Assembly: GCF_000970685.1 (NCBI RefSeq)
Contig: NZ_LAJB01000027.1
Span: 1-64,000, forward strand
Length of the DNA stretch: 64,000 bases
Source of the DNA: Domibacillus indicus
GTDB lineage: Bacteria > Bacillota > Bacilli > Bacillales > Domibacillaceae
Reading direction: 5' to 3'
Shown: positions 1 to 8,069 of the stretch, one piece after another
Numbering within the stretch: the first letter of the stretch is position 1
Layout: each line of letters opens with the position of its first letter
Notes under the pieces: model-generated
Databases searched by the model: none
What the model was told of the DNA's origin: nothing
Seen by the model: only the letters and a program-made list of their open reading frames with translations
Program-made: the position numbers and the translations under genes

Positions 1-113
1 AAACGCTTGTCTTTCCAGGAACGCCGCCGGCTGGGAAGCGGAGTGACCTTTAGGGGGTCATGAGCATTCACAGCCGGCAAGTGACGCCGAAAGCGAGCGT
101 TTGTCAACAGCCT
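1..113 (+). ncRNA. Structured RNA of unknown family, possibly cut by the window edge
   Basis: Nested complementary segments point to a folded RNA. Positions 1-7 (AAACGCT) pair with 96-102 (AGCGTTT), and wobble pairs extend this stem inward. Positions 26-33 (GCCGGCTG) pair with 71-78 (CAGCCGGC), and 44-48 (TGACC) pair with 56-60 (GGTCA). A strong plus-strand terminator follows at once. No plus-strand gene follows; the next gene is patB on the other strand. I compared it from memory with the common riboswitch cores (SAM, lysine, glycine, TPP, FMN, cobalamin, Mg, Mn, c-di-GMP, c-di-AMP, ZTP) and found no match. It could be a small RNA, a 3' UTR, or the end of a coding gene that starts outside the window. 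Confidence 0.4.
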
Positions 114-151
114 GGGGCCCGGATTATAAAGGATAATCCGGGCCCCTTTTT
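114..151 (+). terminator. Strong intrinsic terminator
   Basis: A perfect 14-bp stem, GGGGCCCGGATTAT at 114-127 with ATAATCCGGGCCCC at 133-146, has a 5-nt loop and is followed by a T-run. It ends the plus-strand transcript that contains the structured RNA at the left edge. There is no T-run on the minus side, so it is not expected to serve patB. Confidence 0.9.
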
Positions 152-214
152 ACTTGAAAAAAGGTATCACGCCATTTTGGCAGGGAAACGAGCCGCTTTT
201 TCACTAACTCGAAT

Positions 215-1387
215 TTATGAAAGGGAGTCTGCTGCTTTTTTCATCCGTTCCATTGTTTCAGCGACAGTAGAACGGGGGCAGGCGACGTTAATCCGCATAA
301 AGCCTTCTCCGCCCGGCCCGTATTTGGCTCCGTTTCCAAGGGCAACACCGTGGTCAAGAAAAAGGTCAAGCAGTTCTTTGTCAGAAAGCCCAAGCGCCCG
401 GCAGTCCACCCAGACAAGATAGCTTCCTTCCGGCTCCATTACCGACAGGGACGGAATGTTTTTGTCCGCGTACTCCTTCACAAGCTGTACATTTCCGTGA
501 ATATATTCAAGCGCTTCATCTAGCCATTCATGGCCGGACCGGTAGGCAGCTTCCATGCCGGCGATGCCCATTTGGTTCAAGGTAAACTGACCCTGTTTTG
601 CAAATACCTTTTGGATTTTCGTACGAATGGTTTTATCCGGTACGATTAAAGAAGATGCCTGCAAGCCGGCTAAATTAAACGTTTTACTTGGCGCAATAAG
701 CGTTACTGTAAAAGCGGCATAGCGTTCTGACAGGGAAGCGATGGAAATGTGCTTATGCGGCTCTCGTGTCAGATCCGCGTGAATTTCGTCCGCAACCAGA
801 AAAACATTATGCTTCTCACATACACTGCCAAGCGCCGTTAATTCTTCTTTGGTCCAAACGCGTCCTCCTGGATTGTGAGGGGAACAAAGAACAACCATTT
901 TTGCTCGTTCAGCTTTTATTTTTTCTTCAAGGTCGGCTAAATCCATCTTATAATGGCCATCTTGTAAAACTAATTCGTTGTAAACGAGTTTGCGCCCGTT
1001 TTTCTCGATCATATCGAAAAATGGATTGTAAACAGGCGGCTGGACAATAACGGCATCCCCGGGCTCTGTCAGTGCTTCCACGGCTGCGCCAATCGATGGA
1101 ACAACGCCATGATTAAAAAGCAGCCATTCTTTATGAATCTTCCAGCTGTGGCGGTCTTTCATCCAATCTACAATCGCTTCCCGGGTTGAATCAGGAACGA
1201 CTGTATAGCCATAAATCCCATGCTCTGCTGATTGCTTAATAGCATCAATTACGACCTCCGGAGCCTTGAAATCCATATCTGCCACCCACATTGGCAAAAC
1301 ATCTTCACGGCCAAAAACAGTTTTTAATCCATCCCATTTCACCGCATTTGTCCCGCGGCGTTCAATGACTTCATCAAATCTTGACAT
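215..1387 (-). CDS. patB: PatB/MalY-type PLP-dependent C-S lyase or aminotransferase
   Basis: A fold-type I PLP enzyme of 390 residues, close to the usual PatB length. In this family PatB acts as a cystathionine beta-lyase and C-S lyase, releasing homocysteine, pyruvate and ammonia from cystathionine. Visible features are the early motif PMWVADMDF (about 32-40), SPHNPGG with the cofactor Asn (about 172), VADEIHADL with the Asp that contacts the pyridine nitrogen (about 200), APSKTFNLAG with the Schiff-base Lys (about 235), and a carboxylate-binding Arg in GFMRINVAC near the C terminus. The reading frame is open further upstream, but the ATG at 1387 matches the family N terminus (MSRFDE) and is preceded by AAGGAGAGTG. 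It is divergent from the yugE-like gene, as in B. subtilis. The exact substrate is inferred from the family. Confidence 0.9.
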   Translation of the reverse strand: MSRFDEVIERRGTNAVKWDGLKTVFGREDVLPMWVADMDFKAPEVVIDAIKQSAEHGIYGYTVVPDSTREAIVDWMKDRHSWKIHKEWLLFNHGVVPSIGAAVEALTEPGDAVIVQPPVYNPFFDMIEKNGRKLVYNELVLQDGHYKMDLADLEEKIKAERAKMVVLCSPHNPGGRVWTKEELTALGSVCEKHNVFLVADEIHADLTREPHKHISIASLSERYAAFTVTLIAPSKTFNLAGLQASSLIVPDKTIRTKIQKVFAKQGQFTLNQMGIAGMEAAYRSGHEWLDEALEYIHGNVQLVKEYADKNIPSLSVMEPEGSYLVWVDCRALGLSDKELLDLFLDHGVALGNGAKYGPGGEGFMRINVACPRSTVAETMERMKKAADSLS

Positions 1388-1440
1388 GCCTTTCACTCTC
1401 CTTGACAATAAACATACATTAAGTTGAAAGGTGATTACAA

Positions 1441-1704
1441 ATGAATGAAACTGCCCAATTAAATTTTGCGCTCGCTGACGTTTTAATGTCATTCGACCCT
1501 TACCAGGCGGGAGCGGGCTTTTATGATACTGAAATGGCTGATGTGATCTATGCCGTTCACCAGCAGAAGAATGCTGAAAAACTGGCAGCGGAAATCCGCC
1601 GTATTTATGAACACTCATTTGATGCGCCAATGCCCGGCGGCAGCCCTGTTAAATTAGCAGAAAAGCTGCTGAGTATCAAAAACAATTCCTCCTGCTCTTT
1701 GTGA
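1441..1704 (+). CDS. yugE: YugE-like small protein (DUF1871 family)
   Basis: An 87-residue soluble acidic protein with no signal peptide or membrane segment. The segment GAGFYDTEMADVIYAVHQ followed by a predicted helix ending in IYEHSF resembles B. subtilis YugE, which sits at the same place next to patB. The function of the family is unknown to me. The start is preceded by AAAGGTGATT at a suitable distance. The gene lies between divergent patB and the alaR-alaT operon and has a long AT-rich gap after it in which I see no clear terminator. Confidence 0.75.
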   Translation: MNETAQLNFALADVLMSFDPYQAGAGFYDTEMADVIYAVHQQKNAEKLAAEIRRIYEHSFDAPMPGGSPVKLAEKLLSIKNNSSCSL

Positions 1705-1759
1705 AAAAAAACAAAAATATGTTATCTTTTTAGTGTATAAAACAAATAGCCGTAATTTT

Positions 1760-1768
1760 TGTTATAAT
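1760..1768 (+). promoter_or_regulatory. Extended -10 promoter for alaR-alaT
   Basis: TG-T-TATAAT gives a perfect -10 hexamer with an extended TG, about 40 bp before the alaR start. No good -35 is seen at 17 bp, which fits an extended -10 promoter. The assignment is by motif only. Confidence 0.5.
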
Positions 1769-1807
1769 GAACCATGTAGTTTTGACATCATTGAGGAGGA
1801 TTAAGTC

Positions 1808-2308
1808 ATGAAGCTGAACGAAAAAGAAGTGGAAATTCTGGAAATTCTGCAAAAAGACGCCCGTTTTGAAGCGGCCGATATTGCCAAAATGATCGGCCTT
1901 TCCGAAACAGAGGTTACGGAGACCATTCGCCGCCTGGAAGAAGAAAAAGTAATTGTGCATTACGCCACGCTTGTAGACTGGGCGAAGATGGATAATTACA
2001 CAGGTGTAACGGCGATGATCGATGTCAAGGTAACACCAAAGCGCGGTGTGGGCTTTGATGAAGTGGCAGAACGAATTTACCGCTTTAAAGAAGTCAGCTC
2101 GGTTTATTTAATGTCGGGCGTGTATGATTTATCGGTGACTGTTGAAGGAAAGTCGATGAATGAGATTGCCCGGTTCGTATCCGAAAAATTGTCAACGCTT
2201 GATTCAGTTGTTTCAACAACAACTCATTTCCAGCTGAAAAAATATAAGCATGACGGCATGATTTATACATCAAAAAATGAAGACAACCGAATTGTGGTGT
2301 CACCGTGA
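1808..2308 (+). CDS. alaR: Lrp/AsnC-family transcriptional regulator AlaR
   Basis: A 166-residue Lrp/AsnC regulator. The N-terminal winged helix-turn-helix spans about residues 1-60 (DAADIAKM-like first helix, then GLSETEVTETIRRLEEE as the recognition region). A RAM or ligand-binding beta-alpha domain spans about 65-145 and contains VSSVYLMSGVYDLSV. In B. subtilis the orthologue activates the alanine aminotransferase gene in response to alanine. Here its stop codon overlaps the start of alaT (TGATG), so the two are co-transcribed and probably translationally coupled. The ribosome binding site GAGGAGG stands just before the ATG. The assignment rests on the domain and on synteny with alaT. Confidence 0.88.
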   Translation: MKLNEKEVEILEILQKDARFEAADIAKMIGLSETEVTETIRRLEEEKVIVHYATLVDWAKMDNYTGVTAMIDVKVTPKRGVGFDEVAERIYRFKEVSSVYLMSGVYDLSVTVEGKSMNEIARFVSEKLSTLDSVVSTTTHFQLKKYKHDGMIYTSKNEDNRIVVSP

Positions 2309-3489
2309 TGAATGTGACGAAGAGCTATGTAGCAAAGTCAGTGGAGCGAATGCGCCCGTCCGGTATCCGCAAGTTTTTTGATCTGGCAGCAACAATGGAG
2401 GGTGTAGTCTCTCTTGGTGTAGGCGAACCGGACTTTGTGACAACCTGGCCGGTGCGGGAAGCGGCTATCAACTCGCTTGAACGGGGATTTACTTCTTATA
2501 CAGCCAATGCCGGTTTGATTGAACTGCGCAGAGAAATTTCACGCTATATGCAGGAACGGTTTTATGTGGAATATGCACCAAAAGAGGAAATCATTGTCAC
2601 CGTAGGAGCAAGCCAGGCGCTTGATATTGCCATCCGGGCCATTACAGATCCAAAGGATGAAATTATTGTGGTTGAGCCCTGCTTCGTTTCATACGCCCCG
2701 CTTGTCGAACTGGCAGGAGGGCGTGCCGTGACAATCGGCACTACCGGTAAAACAGGATTTAAACTTCAGCCGGAGCAGCTTGAGGCAGCCATTACAGAAA
2801 AAACAAAAGCGGTTCTTCTTTGCTATCCAAATAATCCAACGGGCACACAGCTCGACAGGGATGACCTTGAGCTGATTGCTGAAATCGTAAAAAAACATGA
2901 TTTGCTTGTTATTGCGGACGAAATCTATGCGGAGCTTGCTTATGACCGCCCGCATACGTCAATAGCGGCGCTTGATGGAATGCGCCAGCGAACGATTTTA
3001 ATTAATGGCTTTTCCAAAGGATTTGCAATGACAGGCTGGCGTCTGGGGTTTGTTTGCGCGCCGCAGGACATATCAAGCGCGATGCTGAAAATCCATCAAT
3101 ATGCAATGATGTGCGCTTCAACTCCTGCCCAGTATGCAGCGGTGGAAGCTCTGCAGCATGGCATGAGCGATGTAGAAAGCATGAAAAAAGATTACCGGCA
3201 GCGCCGCAACTACATGGTACAGTCATTTAAAGAAATCGGGCTTGACTGCCATTTGCCAGGCGGGGCGTTTTATGTGTTTCCATCCATTCAGTCCACGGGT
3301 CTCACCTCCGAGCAATTTGCCGAGCAGCTTTTGCTCGAAGAAAAAGTAGCTGTTGTGCCGGGATCTGTATTTGGAGAAGGCGGCGAGGGCTACATTCGCT
3401 GCTCGTATGCGTCCTCTATGGCTCAGCTGCAGGAAGCCATTAAGCGCATCAGCCGGTTTCTCGAAAAACAAAAAGGAAGAGCCATTTGA
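2308..3489 (+). CDS. alaT: Alanine aminotransferase AlaT (fold-type I PLP)
   Basis: A 393-residue class I aminotransferase. Motifs in order are LGVGEPDF (about 36-43, substrate end), YPNNPTG with cofactor Asn (about 176), IADEIYAEL with Asp 204, GFSKGFAMTGWRLGF with the Schiff-base Lys (about 237), and GEGYIRCSYA with the carboxylate-binding Arg near the C terminus. The orthologue in B. subtilis interconverts alanine and pyruvate with 2-oxoglutarate or glutamate and is the main alanine-making transaminase. The ATG at 2308 overlaps the alaR stop; a GTG one codon earlier is also possible. The terminator at its 3' end is shared with the convergent transporter gene. Confidence 0.88.
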   Translation: MNVTKSYVAKSVERMRPSGIRKFFDLAATMEGVVSLGVGEPDFVTTWPVREAAINSLERGFTSYTANAGLIELRREISRYMQERFYVEYAPKEEIIVTVGASQALDIAIRAITDPKDEIIVVEPCFVSYAPLVELAGGRAVTIGTTGKTGFKLQPEQLEAAITEKTKAVLLCYPNNPTGTQLDRDDLELIAEIVKKHDLLVIADEIYAELAYDRPHTSIAALDGMRQRTILINGFSKGFAMTGWRLGFVCAPQDISSAMLKIHQYAMMCASTPAQYAAVEALQHGMSDVESMKKDYRQRRNYMVQSFKEIGLDCHLPGGAFYVFPSIQSTGLTSEQFAEQLLLEEKVAVVPGSVFGEGGEGYIRCSYASSMAQLQEAIKRISRFLEKQKGRAI

Positions 3490-3503
3490 GGCTCTTCCTT
3501 TTT
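3471..3503. terminator. Bidirectional terminator between alaT and the NSS transporter
   Basis: AAAAGGAAGAGCC at 3471-3483 pairs with GGCTCTTCC at 3490-3498, followed by a T-run, with an A-run on the other side. It overlaps the alaT stop codon and serves both convergent genes. Confidence 0.88.
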
Positions 3504-3505
3504 GT

Positions 3506-4843
3506 TTAAAATAACCCAAGGGATTGCAGAAGAATGAATAAGATGGCAGCTGGCGCTGCAAATTTAACGAGCATATACCAGACGTTGAATAATCCGCTGC
3601 TCATTGAAGAGCCCCGCAGCACTTCCTCCTGCACCTCCGTTTTCTTCATCCAAAAACCAGTGAAAAAAGCAATAAAAAGCGCCCCGAGCGGCATGGCAAT
3701 GCTGCTTGTTAAAAAGTCGACAAAATCAAAAAAGGATTTTCCGAAGATAGTCACCTGGCTCATCACACCAAATGAAAGAGCGGATGGAATACCAGCGATA
3801 AAAATAGCCAGCCCCGACAGCCAGGCCGCTTTTTTCCGCTTTTCGCTTTTTTGTTTTGTCACAGCGGCCACCACAATTTCCAGAATGGAAAAAGCGGAGG
3901 TTAATGTTGCGAATAATAGAAGAACAAGAAAAACAAAGAAAAACAGGGAGCCAAAAGGCATTTGTGAGAAAACAGCCGGCAGTACGACAAAAACAAGGCC
4001 CGGCCCCTGTCCCGGCTCAAATCCGAGTGCAAAGACAGCGGGGAAAATAACAAGGCCTGCCAGCAGAGAAATAAAAATATTTAAACCGGCCACCGAAAAA
4101 GCAGAGCGGGTCAAATCTTCTTTCTTATCCAGATAAGATGCATACGTAACCATGACAGACACTCCGATACTCAGGGCGAAAAACGCCTGGCCCAGAGCGG
4201 TTAAGGCAGTAGCTCCGTTTAAATAGGACCAGTCAGGAGAAAGCAAAAATTTTACACCCTCCATTGCGCCGGGAAGCGTTAAGGAACGAACCACCAGCGC
4301 AATAAATAAAATAAACAGAGCCGGCATCATAAATGTGCTGGCGCGTTCAATGCCCTTTTGAACGCCGCCCTGTACAACAAAAATAGTCATGACCATAAAC
4401 AGGGCCTGTGCAATGAGAACTTCAACAGGGTCAGCGATAATCTCCCCGAATAAAGCAGTGAAATCTGTGCCTCCATTCAGCATCCCAGCCGCGGTGCGCC
4501 ACATATAGGACAAGACCCAGCCGCCAACCACACTGTAAAAGGATAAAATAATAAAGGCGGCTATAACACCGACAATGCCAACGGCCGGCCAAAAAGAGCC
4601 AGGCGCAAGCATTTTAAAAGAAGATACCGCGTCTTTCTGTGTGCGGCGGCCAATAAAAAATTCCGCCAGCAAAATAGGCGCGCCAATTAATACCGTAAAC
4701 AAAATAAATAAAAGAAAAAAGACGCCTCCGCCATTTGTTCCCGCCATATACGGGAACTTCCAGATAGCGCCAAGCCCGATAGCGGAGCCTGCCGCTGCCA
4801 GGATGAAGCCAATCTTCGATGACCATTGTTCCTGTTTTTTCAT
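3506..4843 (-). CDS. Neurotransmitter:sodium symporter family (LeuT-like) amino acid transporter
   Basis: A 445-residue integral membrane protein with about 11 to 12 hydrophobic segments. The NSS signature is clear at the N terminus: WSSKIGFILAAAGSAIGLGA followed by IWKFPYMAGTNGGG, which holds the TM1 sodium and substrate site seen in LeuT. Family members move an amino acid inward with sodium. It ends on the terminator shared with alaT and is divergent from yugI. B. subtilis has no such gene at this place, so the gene appears to have been inserted into the yug block in this lineage. Its position beside alaR-alaT makes alanine or a related amino acid a guess for the substrate; nothing in the sequence proves it. 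The ATG is preceded by GAGGGG. Confidence 0.88.
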   Translation of the reverse strand: MKKQEQWSSKIGFILAAAGSAIGLGAIWKFPYMAGTNGGGVFFLLFILFTVLIGAPILLAEFFIGRRTQKDAVSSFKMLAPGSFWPAVGIVGVIAAFIILSFYSVVGGWVLSYMWRTAAGMLNGGTDFTALFGEIIADPVEVLIAQALFMVMTIFVVQGGVQKGIERASTFMMPALFILFIALVVRSLTLPGAMEGVKFLLSPDWSYLNGATALTALGQAFFALSIGVSVMVTYASYLDKKEDLTRSAFSVAGLNIFISLLAGLVIFPAVFALGFEPGQGPGLVFVVLPAVFSQMPFGSLFFFVFLVLLLFATLTSAFSILEIVVAAVTKQKSEKRKKAAWLSGLAIFIAGIPSALSFGVMSQVTIFGKSFFDFVDFLTSSIAMPLGALFIAFFTGFWMKKTEVQEEVLRGSSMSSGLFNVWYMLVKFAAPAAILFILLQSLGLF

Positions 4844-4941
4844 ACGTGTAAACCCCTCAATTTCTAATCTGTGTTGAAACTATTACTGTACTTCTTTTTT
4901 GTCCAAAAAACTAGTGATTAATTTCAAGTCAAACAAAAGTA

Positions 4942-4950
4942 TGATATAAT
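4942..4950 (+). promoter_or_regulatory. Extended -10 promoter for yugI
   Basis: TG-A-TATAAT is a perfect -10 hexamer with the extended TG, 48 bp before the yugI start. A weak -35-like TTTCAA lies 17 bp upstream of the hexamer. Confidence 0.55.
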
Positions 4951-4997
4951 ATCGCGACGCATAAAACAAGAAACCAATTAAAAACTGGAGAGATTTG

Positions 4998-5363
4998 ATG
5001 GAATCAAAATTTGAGCCGGGACAGACTGTGACCGGGAAAATCACCGGTATTCAGCCATATGGCGCATTTGTGGCGCTTGAGCATGGGCGCCAGGGACTTG
5101 TCCATATATCGGAAATTACGCATGGATTTGTCCGCGACATTCACGATTATCTGGCAGTAGGCGATGAGATTACAGTGAAGGTCCTATCTGTAAACGAAGA
5201 TGAAAGTAAAATCAGCCTGTCTATTCGGGCGACGGAAGAAGGCAGCCGGAATCAACGGCGGGGAATTCGAATTGACAATGATGGCGAGGGCTTTCACCCG
5301 CTTCAGGATAAGCTGCAGGAATGGATTGAGCAGTCGATGAAGGAAGAACGGAAAAAAGGCTGA
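4998..5363 (+). CDS. yugI: S1 domain RNA-binding general stress protein (GSP13/YugI)
   Basis: A 121-residue protein. One S1 RNA-binding domain spans about residues 6-75 (GQTVTGKITGIQPYGAFVAL, then GLVHISEI, then VKVLSVNEDESKISLSIRA). A short charged tail follows and ends in a basic EERKKG. The orthologue in B. subtilis is the general stress protein 13, which associates with ribosomes or RNA. The ATG at 4998 is used rather than a TTG one codon earlier, because GGAGAG stands at good spacing. It lies between the divergent transporter and gudB. Confidence 0.88.
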   Translation: MESKFEPGQTVTGKITGIQPYGAFVALEHGRQGLVHISEITHGFVRDIHDYLAVGDEITVKVLSVNEDESKISLSIRATEEGSRNQRRGIRIDNDGEGFHPLQDKLQEWIEQSMKEERKKG

Positions 5364-5372
5364 TGGAATTGC

Positions 5373-5402
5373 TTGCGAATGTTTCATACGGCGGCGTACA
5401 AT
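5373..5402 (+). promoter_or_regulatory. Probable sigma-A promoter for gudB
   Basis: TTGCGA at 5373-5378 and TACAAT at 5397-5402 are separated by 18 bp, some 56 bp before the gudB start. This is a motif match only; read-through from yugI is also possible because no terminator is seen between them. Confidence 0.4.
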
Positions 5403-5458
5403 GAAAGCGGGAGCACGGATCAATGCTGAAAAAATGAGAATAAAAGAGGCGAAGGTAT

Positions 5459-6703
5459 ATGGCTGAAAACTTAAACTTATTCACATCAACCCAGAATGTT
5501 ATCAAAGAAGCGCTGACCAAACTCGGTTACTCCGAAGAAATGTACGAGCTATTGAAAGAGCCGCTCCGTATGATGACGGTGCGCATTCCGGTAAAAATGG
5601 ATGATGGATCAGTTAAAATTTTCACAGGATACCGGGCACAGCATAATGATGCCCCTGGTCCAACAAAAGGCGGAGTCCGTTTTCATCCGGAGGTAAGCGA
5701 AGAAGAAGTGAAAGCGCTGTCGATGTGGATGACATTAAAAGCGGGAATTGTCGATCTGCCATACGGAGGAGGAAAAGGGGGCGTTGTATGTGACCCGCGC
5801 CAGCTGTCTATGCGGGAAATCGAAAACGTCAGCCGCGGCTATGTCCGCGCAATCAGCCAGATTGTCGGGCCGACAAAAGATATTCCAGCCCCCGATGTAT
5901 ATACGAATTCACAAATTATGGCCTGGATGATGGATGAATACAGCCGGATTCGTGAATTTGATTCGCCGGGATTTATTACCGGCAAGCCCCTCGCTCTTGG
6001 CGGATCCCATGGGCGTGAAAAAGCCACTGCTCAGGGTGTAACAATTTGTATCCACGAAGCGGCTAAAAAACGGGGTATTGATATTAAAGGGGCCCGGGTT
6101 ATTGTCCAGGGCTTTGGGAATGCAGGAAGTTTTTTGTCAAAATTTATGCATGATGCAGGAGCGTTAGTAGTAGGCATTTCAGATGCTTATGGCGGAATTT
6201 ATGATCCAGCAGGACTTGATATCGATTATTTATTAGATCGCCGGGACAGCTTTGGCACGATTACCACCCTGTTTGATAATACAATCACCAACCAGGAGCT
6301 TCTGGAAAAAGAATGTGATATTCTGGTGCCGGCGGCTATTTCAAACCAAATTACCGCTGATAATGCCAACTCTATTCAAGCTTCAATTGTTGTGGAAGCG
6401 GCAAATGGACCAACGACTCTTGAGGCGACAAAGATTTTGACGGAGCGCGGGATTTTGCTTGTTCCGGATGTGCTGGCCAGTTCAGGCGGCGTAACAGTTT
6501 CCTACTTTGAATGGGTACAGAATAACCAGGGGTATTACTGGACGGAAGAAGAAGTAAATAAAAAGCTGCATGAAAATTTAATAAAAGCATTTGATAACAT
6601 TTATGAAGTTTCACAAACACGCGGCGTCAACATGCGTCTTGCTGCCTATATGGTTGGTGTACGCCGTGCAGCAGAAGCTTCTAAATTTAGAGGATGGGTA
6701 TAA
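5459..6703 (+). CDS. gudB: Catabolic NAD-dependent glutamate dehydrogenase
   Basis: A 414-residue Glu/Leu/Phe/Val dehydrogenase closely resembling GudB and RocG. It deaminates glutamate to 2-oxoglutarate and ammonia. Visible residues are [11 protein letters not shown] (substrate Lys about 70), [11 protein letters not shown] with the catalytic Lys (about 106), KDIPAPDV, and the Rossmann motif VQGFGNAGS in the C-terminal half, followed by GISDAYGG, which fits NAD preference. The length is that of an intact enzyme; there is no sign of the in-frame duplication that inactivates gudB in the B. subtilis laboratory strain. A strong terminator follows. RocG is the alternative name, because the two paralogues cannot be told apart by sequence alone; GudB is the better guess. 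Confidence 0.9.
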   Translation: MAENLNLFTSTQNVIKEALTKLGYSEEMYELLKEPLRMMTVRIPVKMDDGSVKIFTGYRAQHNDAPGPTKGGVRFHPEVSEEEVKALSMWMTLKAGIVDLPYGGGKGGVVCDPRQLSMREIENVSRGYVRAISQIVGPTKDIPAPDVYTNSQIMAWMMDEYSRIREFDSPGFITGKPLALGGSHGREKATAQGVTICIHEAAKKRGIDIKGARVIVQGFGNAGSFLSKFMHDAGALVVGISDAYGGIYDPAGLDIDYLLDRRDSFGTITTLFDNTITNQELLEKECDILVPAAISNQITADNANSIQASIVVEAANGPTTLEATKILTERGILLVPDVLASSGGVTVSYFEWVQNNQGYYWTEEEVNKKLHENLIKAFDNIYEVSQTRGVNMRLAAYMVGVRRAAEASKFRGWV

Positions 6704-6731
6704 ACCGGCTGATTCGCAGCCGGTTTTTTTT
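6703..6731 (+). terminator. Terminator after gudB
   Basis: AACCGGCTG at 6703-6711 pairs with CAGCCGGTT at 6717-6725, and a T-run follows. Confidence 0.9.
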
Positions 6732-6750
6732 ACGGTTCAAGTTCAATCAG

Positions 6751-6780
6751 TTGAAAAACGGGCAGTTCTTTTCGCATAAT
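6751..6780 (+). promoter_or_regulatory. Probable sigma-A promoter for yugJ
   Basis: TTGAAA at 6751-6756 and CATAAT at 6775-6780 are 18 bp apart, between the gudB terminator and the yugJ start. Confidence 0.5.
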
Positions 6781-6804
6781 GGTATGGAAAAGGAGCTGAG
6801 CATA

Positions 6805-7962
6805 GTGAATCAATTTGTTTATTGGAATCCGGTAAAGTGGATTTTTGGCAAGGACACAGTAACACAATTACGGGACAATGTTGCTCCATATGGTGAAAAT
6901 ATTCTTCTCGTTTATGGAGGAGGCAGTATAAAGAAAAACGGTCTTTACGATCTTGTTTTGGAGCAGCTTGGCGGATTTAAGATTACGGAGCTGTCAGGTG
7001 TCGAACCAAATCCACGCCTTTCGACAGTCAAGCGCGGAGCAGAATTATGCCGGGCGAATGATGTCTCGTTTATCCTTGCAGTTGGGGGCGGGAGCGTTAT
7101 TGACTGTGCAAAAGCTGTGGCCGCGGCTGCGAAGTTTGATGGCGACCCGTGGGATTTTATTACGAAAAAAGCAGCAGTAGAGGATGCATTGCCGTTTGGC
7201 ACGATTTTAACGCATGCCGCCACAGCCTCTGAAATGAATTCAGGGTCTGTTATCACAAATTGGGATACAAATGAAAAACTTGGATGGGGAAGCCCGCATG
7301 TGTTCCCGAAATTCTCAATTTGTGATCCCGGCTGGACACTTACTGTACCACGCGACCAGACAACATACGGTATTGTCGACATGATGACTCACATGCTGGA
7401 GCAGTATTTCCATAATGCCGAACAAACAGATGTGCAGGACCGGCTTATTGAAGGGACGATGAAAACTCTCGTAGAAAAAGCGCCGGCACTTATGGATAAT
7501 CTCCAGGATGAAAAGCTTCGTGAAACGGTTATGTTTGCCGGCACATTGGGATTGAACGGTATGCTGCAAATGGGCTACCGCGGCGATTGGGCAACACATA
7601 ACATTGAGCATGCCGTATCAGCTGTTTATGACATCCCGCACGGGGGAGGGCTCGCAATTTTATTCCCGAACTGGATGAAGCACAATCTGAATGTAAAACC
7701 GGAACGCTTCAAGCAGCTGGCTGTTCGTGTTTTTGACGTGAACCCGGAAGGAAAGTCAGATAAAGAAGCCGGACTTGAAGGAATTGAAGCATTACGGGCA
7801 TTCTGGACATCCATCGAAGCGCCGGCCCGTCTCGCTGATTACAACATTGATGACAGCCGAATTGAAGAAATGGCTGATAAAACGCTGTTCAATGGCCCGT
7901 TTGGGAATTTCGCCAAACTGGACCGTGAAGACGTTATTGCCATTTTACGTTCATCGCTTTAA
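6805..7962 (+). CDS. yugJ: Iron-dependent alcohol dehydrogenase (NADH-dependent butanol dehydrogenase-like)
   Basis: A 385-residue group III iron-containing alcohol dehydrogenase. The NAD-binding half shows [12 protein letters not shown] and [14 protein letters not shown]. The metal-binding half shows [14 protein letters not shown] (Asp and His) and then [20 protein letters not shown] (two His), which together give the usual Asp-His-His-His site. The family reduces aldehydes such as butyraldehyde with NAD(P)H; the natural substrate is unknown. The GTG at 6805 is chosen because AAGGAG stands 9 bp upstream and the N terminus [14 protein letters not shown] aligns with YugJ. It has its own promoter and terminator, so it is probably a single-gene unit. 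Confidence 0.88.
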   Translation: MNQFVYWNPVKWIFGKDTVTQLRDNVAPYGENILLVYGGGSIKKNGLYDLVLEQLGGFKITELSGVEPNPRLSTVKRGAELCRANDVSFILAVGGGSVIDCAKAVAAAAKFDGDPWDFITKKAAVEDALPFGTILTHAATASEMNSGSVITNWDTNEKLGWGSPHVFPKFSICDPGWTLTVPRDQTTYGIVDMMTHMLEQYFHNAEQTDVQDRLIEGTMKTLVEKAPALMDNLQDEKLRETVMFAGTLGLNGMLQMGYRGDWATHNIEHAVSAVYDIPHGGGLAILFPNWMKHNLNVKPERFKQLAVRVFDVNPEGKSDKEAGLEGIEALRAFWTSIEAPARLADYNIDDSRIEEMADKTLFNGPFGNFAKLDREDVIAILRSSL

Positions 7963-7987
7963 CCGGGCAGAATAAAGCCCGGTTTTT
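7961..7987 (+). terminator. Terminator after yugJ
   Basis: AACCGGGC at 7961-7968 pairs with GCCCGGTT at 7977-7984, and a T-run follows. Confidence 0.88.
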
Positions 7988-8001
7988 CCCTGTTTTTTTT
8001 C

Positions 8002-8030
8002 TTGCGAAACCGCGTACAGTCGTATAGAGT
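8002..8030 (+). promoter_or_regulatory. Possible sigma-A promoter for pgi
   Basis: TTGCGA at 8002-8007 stands upstream of the overlapping -10 candidates TATAGA (15 bp) and TAGAGT (17 bp). It is a weak match placed in the right position. Confidence 0.35.
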
Positions 8031-8069
8031 AAAATGGAAAAATACAGTTTAGACGGAGGGTTATTGAGC

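Noticed and set aside
60-422. Open frame of 120 codons on the plus strand at the left edge
   Set aside because: It runs through the terminator and antisense to patB, with no ribosome binding site and no recognisable protein pattern.
1388-1630. Longer N terminus for PatB, starting upstream of 1387
   Set aside because: It would overlap most of the yugE-like gene on the other strand and add residues not found in the family.
3534-4877. Plus-strand open frames opposite the NSS transporter
   Set aside because: They are shadow frames of a hydrophobic protein; no ribosome binding sites or domains were found.
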